A stretch of 23,078 nt of DNA from Saccoglossus kowalevskii (Eukaryota; Hemichordata; Enteropneusta; Harrimaniidae): the NCBI RefSeq assembly GCF_000003605.2, contig NW_003124663.1, positions 1 to 23,078 of the forward strand, read 5' to 3'. The position numbers were made by a program, and so were the translations under genes. The notes below the pieces were generated by a model. That model did not search any database. It was not told the origin of the DNA and saw nothing but the letters and a program-made list of their open reading frames with translations. Within the stretch, counting starts at the first letter, position 1. Each line of letters begins with the position of its first letter. Below are positions 9,975-20,258 of the stretch, in pieces.

Positions 9975-10081
9975 CATTACTATACTTAAATGACATAGCT
10001 GTTGTCATCAACTACACTACTGACATAGCTGTCGTCATTACTACACTACTGGCATAGCAGTCGTCATTACTATACCTACTG
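9975..10081 (+). repeat. Irregular junction between families B and A
   Basis: The last family B units are unusual: ACTATACTTAAATGACATAG at about 9,981, GTTGTCATCAACTACAC at about 10,002, GGCATAGCAGTC at about 10,050 and ACTATACCTACTGGAAATAG at about 10,068-10,086. From 10,082 the sequence follows the family A block of 908 onward at a constant offset of 9,174. The mixed unit CTATACCTACTGGAAATAG is thus the breakpoint unit. Confidence 0.75.
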
Positions 10082-10930
10082 GAAATAGCTGTTGTCATTA
10101 CTACACTATTAGCATAGCTTTTGTCATTACTACACTACTAGCATAGCTTTTGTAATTACTACACTACTGACATGGCTGTCGTCATTACTACACCACTGGC
10201 ATAGCTGTCGTCATTACTACACCACTGACATAACTGTCGTCATTACTACACTACTGGCATAGCGGTCGTCATTACTACACTACTCGCATAGCTGTTGTCA
10301 TTAGTACACTACTGAATAGGTGTTGTCATTACTACACTATTAGCATAGCTTTTGTCATTACTACACTACTAGCATAACTGTTGTCATTACTACACCACTG
10401 ACATAGCTGTCGTTATTACTACACCATTGTCATAGCTGTCGTCATTACTCCTCCACTGACATAGCTGTCGTCATAACTACTCTACTGACATAGCTCTCGT
10501 CATTACTACACTACTGACATAGCTGTCGTCATTACTACACTACTGACATAGCTGTTGTCATTACTACACTACTGAAATAGCTGTTGTCATTACTACACTA
10601 CTGACATAGCTGTCGTCATTACTACTCTACTGACATATCTGTCGTCATTACTACACTACTGACATGGCTGTCGTCATTACTACACTACTGACATAGCTGT
10701 CGTCATTACTACACCACTGACATAGCTGTCGTCACTACTACACTACTGACATAGCTGTCGTCATTACTACACTACTGACATAGCTGTCGTCATTACTACA
10801 CTACTGACGTAGCTGTCGTCACTACTACACTACTGACATAGCTGTCGTCATTACTACACTACTGACATGGCTGTCTCACTACTACACTACTGACATAGCT
10901 GTCGTCATTACTACACAACTGGCATAGCTG
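10082..10930 (+). repeat. Family A island inside family B
   Basis: About 850 bp of family A units between two large family B domains. The first 510 bp match 908-1,420 (see that block). Later units carry ACATATCTG, CATGGCTG, GACGTAG, GTCACTAC and a 27-bp unit with CTGTCTCAC (10,871) that recurs at 21,336 in the right-hand A domain, also followed closely by a GGCATAG unit. No GTCGTCGATACT unit was seen between about 9,950 and 11,023. Family B features resume at about 10,970 with ACACTTACTG and landmark D. Confidence 0.82.
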
Positions 10931-10984
10931 TCGTCATTACTACACTACTGACATAGCTGTCGTCATTACTACACTTACTGACAT

Positions 10985-11310
10985 AACTATCGCCATTACT
11001 ACACTACTGTCATAGCTGTCGTCGATACTACACTACTGGCATAGCTGTCGTCATTACTACACTACTGACATAGATGTCGTCATTACTACACTTACTGACA
11101 TAGCTGTTGTCATTACTACACTACTGACATAGCTGTCGTTATTACTACACTACTGACATAGATGTTGTCATCACTACACTACTGACATAGCTGTCGTCGA
11201 TACTACACTACTGACATAGCTGTCGTCATTACTACGCTACAGACATAGCTGTCGTCATTACTACACTTACTGACATAGCTGTTGTCATTACTACACTACT
11301 GACATTGCTG
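10985..11310 (+). repeat. Module M lacking the C part
   Basis: D (AACTATCGCC) at 10,985 is followed by B' at 11,067-11,186 and E (GACATTGCTG) at 11,301. D to B' is 82 bp instead of 256, a loss of 174 bp, exactly six units; B' to E is the usual 234 bp. The whole C stretch is missing without any part-unit scar. Confidence 0.88.
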
Positions 11311-11888
11311 TCGTTATTACTACACTACTGGCATAGCTGTCGTCACTACTACTCCACTGACATAGCTGTCGTTATTACTACACTACTGACATAGCTGTCG
11401 TCATTACTACACTACTGACATAGCTGTCGTCATCACTACACTACTGACATAGCTGTCGTCATTACTACACTACTGACATAGCTGTCGTCATTACTACACT
11501 ACTGACATAGCTGTCGTCGATACTACACTACTGACATAGCTGTCGTCATTACTACACTACTGACATAGCGGTCGTCATAACTACACTTACTGACATAGCT
11601 GTCGTCATTACTACGCTACTGACATAGCTGTCGTCGATACTACACTACTGACATAGCTGTCGTCATTACTACACTACTGACCATAGCTGTCGTCACTACT
11701 ACACTACTGACACAGCGGTCGTCATTTCTACATCACTGACATAGCTGTCGTCATTACTACACTACTGACATAGCTGTCGTCGATACTACACTACTGATAT
11801 AGCTGTCGTCGATACTACACTACTGACATAGCTGTCGTCATTACTATACTTACTGACATAGCTGTTGTCATTACTACACTACTGACAT

Positions 11889-12388
11889 AGCTGTCATCAT
11901 TACTACACTACTGTCATAGCTGGTGTCGATACTACACTACTGGCATAGCTGTCGTCATTACTACACTACTGACATAGCTGCCGTCATTACTTCACTACTG
12001 ACATAGCTGTCATCATTACTACACTACTGGCATAGCTGTCGTCACTACTACACCACTGACATAGCTGTCGTCATTACTACACCACTGACATAGCTGTCGT
12101 CATTACTACACTACTGACATAGCTGTCGTCATTACTACACTACTGACATAGATGTCGTCATTACTACACTTACTGACATAGCTGTTGTCATTACTACACT
12201 ACTGACATAGCTGTCGTTATTACTACACTACTGACATAGATGTTGTCATCACTACACTACTGACATAGCTGTCGTCGATACTACACTACTGACATAGCTG
12301 TCGTCATTACTACACTACTGACATAGCTGTCGTCATTACTACACTTACTGACATAGCTGTTGTCATTACTACACTACTGACATTGCTG
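11889..12388 (+). repeat. Module M, complete length, weak D
   Basis: C at 11,977, B' at 12,145-12,264 and E at 12,379 keep the standard spacing. At the D position the unit reads AGCTGTCATC instead of AACTATCG, so D has been replaced or was never there; ACTGTCATAG in the next unit is kept, with GCTGGTGTCGAT as a private change. Part of the 6,989-bp duplication with 4,900-6,090. Confidence 0.87.
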
Positions 12389-12626
12389 TCGTTATTACTA
12401 CACTACTGGCATAGCTGTCGTCACTACTACACCACTGACATAGCTGTCGTTATTACTACACTACTGACATAGCTGTCGTCATTACTACACTACTGACATA
12501 GCTGTCGTCATCACTACACTACTGACATAGCTGTCGTCATTACTACACTACTGACATAGCTGTCGTAATTACTACACTACTAACATAGCTGTCGTCGATA
12601 CTACACTACTGACATAGCTGTCGTCA
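11977..12626 (+). repeat. Block duplicated at 18,221-18,870
   Basis: C (11,977/18,221), B' (12,145/18,389) and E (12,379/18,623) keep an offset of 6,244 bp. Both copies continue through GTCACTAC, GTCGTTATT, GTCATCAC, GTCGTAATTAC and CTACTAACATAG units to GTCGTCGATACT. A visible difference is CTACACCAC against CTACTCCAC after E. With 4,988-5,640 this gives three long copies of the C-B'-E stretch. Confidence 0.88.
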
Positions 12627-12756
12627 CTACTACACTACTGACATAGCTGTCGTCATTACTATACTTACTGACATAGCTGTTGTCATTACTACACTACTGA
12701 CCTAGCTGTCGTTATTACTACACTACTGGCATAGCTGTCGTCATTACTACACTACT

Positions 12757-12881
12757 GACATAGATGTCGTCATTACTACACGTACTGACATAGCTGTTGT
12801 CATTACTACACTGCAGTCATAGCTGTCGTTATTACTACAATACTGACATAGATGTTGTCATCACTACACTACACTACTGAC
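12757..12881 (+). repeat. P cassette, copy 6 (CTGCAG at 12,811)
   Basis: Standard order, GACCTAG at -112 (12,699), CGAAG at +216 (13,027): the short-arm subtype, as expected from the 6,989-bp block duplication with copy 2. One private change, ACTACAATACTG, just after the hexamer unit. Confidence 0.92.
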
Positions 12882-13547
12882 ATAGCTGTCGTCGATACTA
12901 CACTACTGACATAGCTGTCGTCATTACTACACTTACTGACATAGCTGTTGTCATTACTACACTACTAGCATAGCTGTCGTCATTACTACACTACTGACAT
13001 AGCTGTCGTCATTACTACACTACTGGCGAAGCTGTCGTCGATACTACACTACTGACATAGCTGTCGTCATTACTACACTACTGACATATTCTGTCGTTAT
13101 TACTACACTACTGGCATAGCTGTCGTCATTACTACACTACTGACATAGCTGTCGTCATTACTACACTACTGACATAGCTGTCGTCGATACTACACTACTG
13201 ACATAGCTGTCGTCATTACTACACTACTGACATAGCTGTCGTCATCACTACGCTACTGACATAGCTGTCGTCGATACTACACTACTGACATAGCTGTCGT
13301 CATTACTACATTACTGGCATAGCTGTCGTCACTACTACACTACTGACATAGCTGTCGTCACTACTACACCACTGACATAGCTGTCATCATTACTACACTA
13401 CTGGCATAGCTGTCGTCACTACTACACCACTGACATAGCTGTCGTCATTACTACACCACTGACATAGCTGTCGTCGTTACTACACTACTGACATAGCTGT
13501 CGTCGATACTACACTACTGACATAGCTGTCGTCATTACTACACTACT

Positions 13548-13672
13548 GACATAGATGTCGTCATTACTACACGTACTGACATAGCTGTTGTCATTACTAC
13601 ACTGCAGTCATAGCTGTCGTTATTACTACACTACTGACATAGATGTTGTCATCACTACACTACACTACTGAC
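13548..13672 (+). repeat. P cassette, copy 7 (CTGCAG at 13,602)
   Basis: Standard order with the 5-bp insertion; CGAAG (GACGAAG) at +245 (13,847). Left flank shares GTCGTCGTTAC (13,470) with copies 3 and 8, right flank shares rare changes with copy 4, so it combines two duplicated blocks. Confidence 0.92.
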
Positions 13673-14196
13673 ATAGCTGTCGTCGATACTACACTACTGA
13701 CATAACTGTCGTCATTACTACACTACTGACATAGCTGTCGTCATTACTACACTTACTGACATAGCTGTTGTCATTACTACACTACTAGCATAGCTGTCGT
13801 CATTACTACACTACTGACATAGCTGTCGTCATTACTACACTACTGACGAAGCTGTCGTCGATACTACACTACTGACATAGCTGTCGTCATTACTACACTA
13901 CTGACATAGCTGTCGTCATTACTACACTACTGACATAGCTGTCGTCATCACTACGCTACTGACATAGCTGTCGTCATACTACACTACTGACATAGCTGTC
14001 GTCTTACTACATTACTGGCATATCTGTCTTCACTACTACACTACTGACATAGCTGTCGTCACTACTACACCACTGACATAGCTGTCGTCATTACTACACT
14101 ACTGACATAGCTGTCGTCGATACTACACTACTGATATAGCTGTCGTTGATACTACACTACTGACATAGCTGTCGTCATTACTACACTTACTGACAT

Positions 14197-14580
14197 AACT
14201 ATCGCCATTACTACACTACTGTCATAGCTGTCGTCGATACTACACTACTGGCATAGCTGTCGTCATTACTACACTATTGACTTAGCTGCCGTCATTACTT
14301 CACTACTGACATAGCTGTCATCATTACTACACTACTGGCATAGCTGTCGTCACTACTACACCACTGACATAGCTGTCGTCATTACTACACCACTGACATA
14401 GCTGTCGTCATTACTACACTACTGACATAGCTGTCGTCATTACTACACTACTGACATAGATGTCGTCATTACTACACTTACTGACATAGCTGTTGTCATT
14501 ACTACACTACTGACATAGCTGTCGTTATTACTACACTTACTGACATAGCTGTTGTCATTACTACACTACTGACATTGCTG
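14197..14580 (+). repeat. Module M with 116-bp deletion
   Basis: D at 14,197, C at 14,285 and B' start at 14,453 are normally spaced (0, +88, +256). E follows at 14,571, only 118 bp after the B' start instead of 234: a loss of 116 bp, exactly four units. The join lies in the GTCGTTATT unit, which runs straight into an ACACTTACTG unit near 14,535, so the second half of B' is missing. Confidence 0.88.
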
Positions 14581-15151
14581 TCGTTATTACTACACTACTG
14601 GCATAGCTGTCGTCACTACTACTCCACTGACATAGCTGTCGTTATTACTACTCTACTGACATAGCTGTCGTCATTACTACACTACTGACATAGCTGTCGT
14701 CATCACTACACTACTGACATAGCTGTCGTCATTACTACACTACTGACATAGCTGTCGTCATTACTACACTACTGACATAGCTGTCGTCGATACTACACTA
14801 CTGACATAGCTGTCGTCATTACTACACTACTGACATAGCGGTCGTCATAACTGCACTTACTGACATAGCTATCGTCATTACTACACTACTGACATAGCTG
14901 TCGTCGATACTACACTACTGACATAGCTGTCGTCATTACAACACTACTGACATAGCTGTCGTCATTACTTCACTTCTGACATAGCTGTCATCATTACTAC
15001 ACTACTGGCATAGCTGTCGTCACTACTACACCACTGACATAGCTGTCGTCATTACTACACCACTGACATAGCTGTCGTCGTTACTACACTACTGACATAG
15101 CTGTCGTCGATACTACACTACTGACATAGCTGTCGTCATTACTACACTACT

Positions 15152-15276
15152 GACATAGATGTCGTCATTACTACACGTACTGACAGAGCTGTTGTCATTA
15201 CTACACTGCAGTCATAGCTGTCGTTATTACTACACTACTGACATAGATGTTGTCATCACTACACTACACTACTGAC
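15152..15276 (+). repeat. P cassette, copy 8 (CTGCAG at 15,206)
   Basis: Standard order with GACAGAGCTG as a private change in the second unit. CGAAG at +245 (15,451). Flanks match copy 3 over about 660 bp. Confidence 0.92.
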
Positions 15277-16147
15277 ATAGCTGTCGTCGATACTACACTA
15301 CTGACATAGCTGTCGTCATTACTACACTACTGACATAGCTGTCGTCATTACTACACTTACTGACATAGCTGTTGTCATTACTACACTACTAGCATAGCTG
15401 TCGTCATTACTACACTACTGACATAGCTGTCGTCATTACTACACTACTGACGAAGCTGTCATCGATACTACACTACTGACATAGCTGTCGTCATTACTAC
15501 ACTACTGACATAGCTGTCGTCATTACTACACTACTGACATAGCTGTCGTCATCACTACGCTACTGACATAGCTGTCGTCGATACTACACTACTGACATAG
15601 CTGTCGTCATTACTACATTACTGGCATAGCTGTCGTCACTACTACACTACTGACATAGCTGTCGTCACTACTACACCACTGACATAGCTGTTGTCATTAC
15701 TACACTACTGACATAGCTGTTGTCGATACTACACTACTGATATAGCTGTCGTCGATACTACACTACTGACATAGCTGTCGTCATTACTATACTTACTGAC
15801 ATTGCTGTTGTCATTACTACACTACTGACATAGCTGTCGTTATTACTACACTACTGGCATAGCTGTCGTCATTACTACACTACTGACATAGCTGTCGTCA
15901 TTACTACACTACTGACATAGCTGTCGTCGATACTACACTACTGACATAGCTGTCGTCATTACTACACTACTGACATAGCTGTCGTCATTACTACACTTAC
16001 TGACATAACTATCGTCATTACTACACTTACTGACATAGCTATCGTCATTACTACACCACTGACATAGCTGTCGTCATTACTACACTACTGACATAGCTGT
16101 CGTCATTACTACACTACTGACATAGCTGTCGTCATTACTACACTACT

Positions 16148-16267
16148 GACATAGATGTCGTCATTACTACACTTACTGACATAGCTGTTGTCATTACTAC
16201 ACTACTGACATAGCTGTCGTTATTACTACACTACTGACATAGCTGTTGTCATCACTACACTACTGAC
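16148..16267 (+). repeat. B' cassette, isolated
   Basis: Four units in B' order (ATAGATGTCG with ACACTTACT, GCTGTTGTC, GTCGTTATT, then GCTGTTGTCATCAC). The last unit has GCTG where other copies have GATG. It sits directly before P copy 9 without C upstream, so B' and P are adjacent here. Confidence 0.82.
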
Positions 16268-16293
16268 ATAGCTGTCGTCGATACTACACTACT

Positions 16294-16418
16294 GACATAG
16301 CTGTCGTCATTACTACACGTACTGACATAGCTGTTGTCATTACTACACTGCAGTCATAGCTGTCGTTATTACTACACTACTGACATAGATGTTGTCATCA
16401 CTACACTACACTACTGAC
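16294..16418 (+). repeat. P cassette, copy 9 (CTGCAG at 16,348)
   Basis: Keeps the hexamer, the ACACGTACTG unit and the 5-bp insertion, but the first unit has GCTGTCG rather than GATGTCG and no CGAAG follows at either +216 or +245. It is the last P copy in the window and the most eroded at its edges. Confidence 0.9.
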
Positions 16419-16712
16419 ATAGCTGTCGTCGATACTACACTACTGACATAGCTGTCGTCATTACTACACTACTGACATAGCTGTCGTCATTACTACACTT
16501 ACTGACATAGCTGTTGTCATTACTACACTACTAGCATAGCTGTCGTCATTACTACACTACTGACATAGCTGTTGTCATTACTACACTACTGACATAGCTG
16601 TCGTTATTACTACACTACTGACATAGCTGTCGTCGATACTACACTACTGACATAGCTGTCGTCATTACTACACTACTGACATAGCTGTCGTCATTACTAC
16701 ACTTACTGTCAT

Positions 16713-16890
16713 AGCTATCGTCATTACTACACTACTGACATAGCTGTCGTCGATACTACACTACTGACATAGCTGTCGTCATTACTACACTACTGACATA
16801 GCTGCCGTCATTACTTCGCTACTGACATAGCTGTCATCATTACTACACTACTGGCATAGCTGTCGTCACTACTACACCACTGACAAAGCT
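16713..16890 (+). repeat. Module M, partial (D-like and C)
   Basis: AGCTATCGTC at 16,713 takes the D position, with C (GCTGCCGTCATTACTTCGC) at 16,801, spacing 88. GTCATCATT, GGCATAG and GTCACTAC follow, then the order is lost at ACAAAGCTG and ACGCTAC near 16,885-16,905. No B' follows. Confidence 0.78.
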
Positions 16891-17459
16891 GTCGTCATTA
16901 CTACGCTACTGACATAGCTGTCGTCATTACTACACTACTGACGTAGCTGTCGTCATTACTACACTACTGACGTAGCTGTCGTCATTACTACACTTACTGA
17001 CATAGCTGTCGTCATTACTACACTACTGACATACCTGTCGTCATTACTACACTACTTACGTAGCTGTCGTCATTACTACACATACTGACATATCTGTCGT
17101 CATTACTACACTACTGACATATCTGTCGTCATTACTACACTACTGACATATCTGTCGTCATTACTACACTACTGACATATCTGTCGTCATTACTGCACTA
17201 CTGACATAGCTGTCGTCATTACTACACTACTGACATAGCTGTCGTTATTACTACACTACTGGCATAGCTGTCGTCACTACTACTCCACTGACATAGCTGT
17301 CGTTATTACTACACTACTGACATAGCTGTCGTCATTACTACACTACTGACATAGCTGTCGTCATCACTACACTACTGACATAGCTGTCGTCATTACTACA
17401 CTACTGACATAGCTGTCGTAATTACTACACTACTAACATAGCTGTCGTCGATACTACAC

Positions 17460-17605
17460 TACTGACATAGCTGTCGTCACTACTAACATAGCTGTCGTCG
17501 ATACTACACTACTGGCATAGCTGTCGTCACTACTACACCACTGACATACCTGTCGTCATTACTACACCACTGCCATAAGCTGTCGATCGCTACTACACTA
17601 CTGAC
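17460..17605 (+). repeat. Cluster of broken units
   Basis: A 21-bp unit (GTCACTACTAACATAG, near 17,477-17,490) lacks eight bases of the tail and is followed by a normal GTCGTCGATACT unit. At 17,572-17,596 two single-base insertions occur within one unit (GCCATAAGC and GTCGATCGC), relative to the matching unit at 7,441. Downstream the block of 7,521 and 2,991 resumes in register. The 8-bp loss is one of the few length changes in the window that is neither a whole unit nor 1, 2 or 5 bp. Confidence 0.78.
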
Positions 17606-18220
17606 ATAGCTGTCGTCATTACTACACCACTGACATAGCTGTCGTCATTACTACCCTACTGACATAGCTGTCGTCGATACTACACTACTGACATAGCTGT
17701 CGTCGATAATACACTACTGACATAGCTGTCGTCATTACTACCCTACTGACATAGCTGTCGTCGATACTACACTACTGACATAGCTGTCGTCGATAATACA
17801 CTACTGACATAGCTGTCGTCATTACTATACTTACTGACATAACTGTTGTCATTACTACACTACTGACATAGCTGTCGTTATTACTACACTACTGGCATAG
17901 CAGTCGTCATTACTACACTACTGACATAGCTGTCGTCATTACTACACTACTGACGTAGCTGTCGTCGATACTACACTACTGACATAGCTGTCGTCATTAC
18001 TACACTTCTGACATAGCTGTCGTCATAACTACACTTACTGACGTAGCTGTCGTCATTACTACACTACTGACGTAGCTGTCGTCATTACTACACATACTGA
18101 CATAGCTGTCGTCATTACTACACTACTGACATAGCTGTCGTCATTACTACACTACTGATATAGCTGTCGTCATTACTACACTACTGACATAGCTGTCGTC
18201 ATTACTGCACTACTGACATA

Positions 18221-18632
18221 GCTGCCGTCATTACTTCACTACTGACATAGCTGTCATCATTACTACACTACTGGCATAGCTGTCGTCACTACTACACCAC
18301 TGACATAGCTGTCGTCATTACTACACCACTGACATAGCTGTCGTCATTACTACACTACTGACATAGCTGTCGTCATTACTACACTACTGACATAGATGTC
18401 GTCATTACTACACTTACTGACATAGCTGTTGTCATTACTACACTACTGACATAGCTGTCGTTATTACTACACTACTGACATAGATGTTGTCATCACTACA
18501 CTACTGACATAGCTGTCGTCGATACTACACTACTGACATAGCTGTCGTCATTACTACACTACTGACATAGCTGTCGTCATTACTACACTTACTGACATAG
18601 CTGTTGTCATTACTACACTACTGACATTGCTG
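18221..18632 (+). repeat. Module M without D
   Basis: C at 18,221, B' at 18,389-18,508 and E at 18,623 keep standard spacing. At the D position (18,133) the unit is plain, so the module starts at or just before C. The unit preceding C has ATTACTGCAC. Confidence 0.87.
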
Positions 18633-19072
18633 TCGTTATTACTACACTACTGGCATAGCTGTCGTCACTACTACTCCACTGACATAGCTGTCGTTATTAC
18701 TACACTACTGACATAGCTGTCGTCATTACTACACTACTGACATAGCTGTCGTCATCACTACACTACTGACATAGCTGTCGTCATTACTACACTACTGACA
18801 TAGCTGTCGTAATTACTACACTACTAACATAGCTGTCGTCGATACTACACTACTGACATAGCTGTCGTCATTACTACACTACTGACATAGCTGTCGTCAT
18901 TACTACGCTACTGACATAGCTGTCGTCGATACTACACTACTGACATAGCTGTCGTCACTACTACACTACTGACATAGCTGTCGTCATTACTACACTACTG
19001 ACATAGCTGTCGTCGATACTACACTACTGATATAGCTGTCGTCGATACTACACTACTGACATAGCTGTCGTC

Positions 19073-19740
19073 ATTACTATACTTACTGACATTGCTGTTG
19101 TCATTACTACACTACTGACATAGCTGTCGTTATTACTACACTAATGGCATAGCTGTCGTCATTACTACACTACTGACATAGCTGTCGTCATTACTACACT
19201 ACTGACATAGCTGTCGTCGATACTACACTACTGACATAGCTGTCGTCATTACTACACTACTGACATAGCTGTCGTCATTACTACACTTACTGACATAACT
19301 ATCGCCATTACTACACTACTGTCATAGCTGTCGTCGATACTACACTACTGGCATAGCTGTCGTCATTACTACACTACTGACATAGCTGCCGTCATTACTT
19401 CACTACTGACATAGCTGTCATCATTACTACACTACTGGCATAGCTGTCGTCACTACTACACCACTGACATAGCTGCCGTCATTACTACACCACTGACATA
19501 GCTGTCGTCATTACTACACTACTGACATAGCTGTCGTCATTACTACACTACTGACATAGATGTCGTCATTACTACACTTACTGACATAGCTGTTGTCATT
19601 ACTACACTACTGACATAGCTGTCGTTATTACTACACTACTGACATAGATGTTGTCATCACTACACTACTGACATAGCTGTCGTCGATACTACACTACTGA
19701 CATAGCTGTCGTCATTACTACACTACTGACATAGCTGTCG
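19073..19740 (+). repeat. Tandem block repeated at 20,093-20,702
   Basis: Begins with ACTATACTTACTGACATTGCTG and the rare CTAATGGCATAG (19,141/20,161, offset 1,020). From D onward (19,297/20,259) the offset is 962 bp; the difference of 58 bp is exactly two units missing from the right copy. C (19,385/20,347) and B' (19,553/20,515) then stay in register. In the right copy several CpG-bearing sites are changed (GTCAATACT at 20,298 and 20,647). Confidence 0.88.
19297..19672 (+). repeat. Module M without E
   Basis: D at 19,297, C at 19,385 and B' at 19,553-19,672 are in register. At the E position (19,787) the sequence is a GACGTAG unit: here B' is followed by the block shared with 1,693-2,110 (ACAGCTTTCG unit at 19,760), not by E. 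Confidence 0.87.
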
Positions 19741-20258
19741 TCACTACTACACTACTGACACAGCTTTCGTCATTACTACTCTACTGACGTAGCTGTCGTC
19801 GATACTACACTACTGACATAGCTGTCGTCATTACTACACTACTGACATAGCTGTCGTCATTACTACGCTACTGACATAGCTGTCGTCATTACTACGCTAC
19901 TGACGTAGCTGTCGTCATTACTACACTACTGACGTAGCTGTCGTCATTACTACACTTACTGACATAGCTGTCGTCATTACTACACTACTGACATAGCTGT
20001 CGTCATTACTACACTACTGACGTAGCTGTCGTCATTACTACACATACTGACATAGCTGTCGTCATTACTACACTACTGACATAGCTGTCGTCATTACTAT
20101 ACTTACTGACATTGCTGTTGTCATTACTACACTACTGACATAGCTGTCGTTATTACTACACTAATGGCATAGCTGTCGTCATTACTACACTACTGACATA
20201 GCTGTCGTCATTACTACACTACTGACATAGCTGTCGTCATTACTACACTTACTGACAT

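Larger units (their letters stand above)
2951..10081 (+). repeat. Family B satellite domain 1
   Basis: About 7.1 kb rich in GTCGTCGATACT units, 30-bp ACACTTACTG or ACTATACTTACTG units, GTCGTTATT and ATAGATGT units. It holds five of the nine CTGCAG cassettes, a precursor-like cassette at 3,665 and several complete or partial M modules. Family A landmarks (CTATTAGCAT, CTCGCATAG, ATTAGTACAC) are absent. The right edge at about 10,080 is abrupt and carries irregular units. Confidence 0.8.

Noticed and set aside
4158..16353. CTGCAG as a functional or regulatory site
   Set aside because: The hexamer is best explained as a mutation in one cassette that was later copied; its irregular spacing and restriction to one context give no sign of function.
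5822..16353. 1,143- and 1,142-bp spacings of CTGCAG as one repeated 1.14-kb unit
   Set aside because: The intervals 5,822-6,965 and 15,206-16,348 are similar in length, but their unit series differ: CGAAG lies at +216 in one and +245 in the other, and the later parts do not correspond. The similar length is a coincidence.
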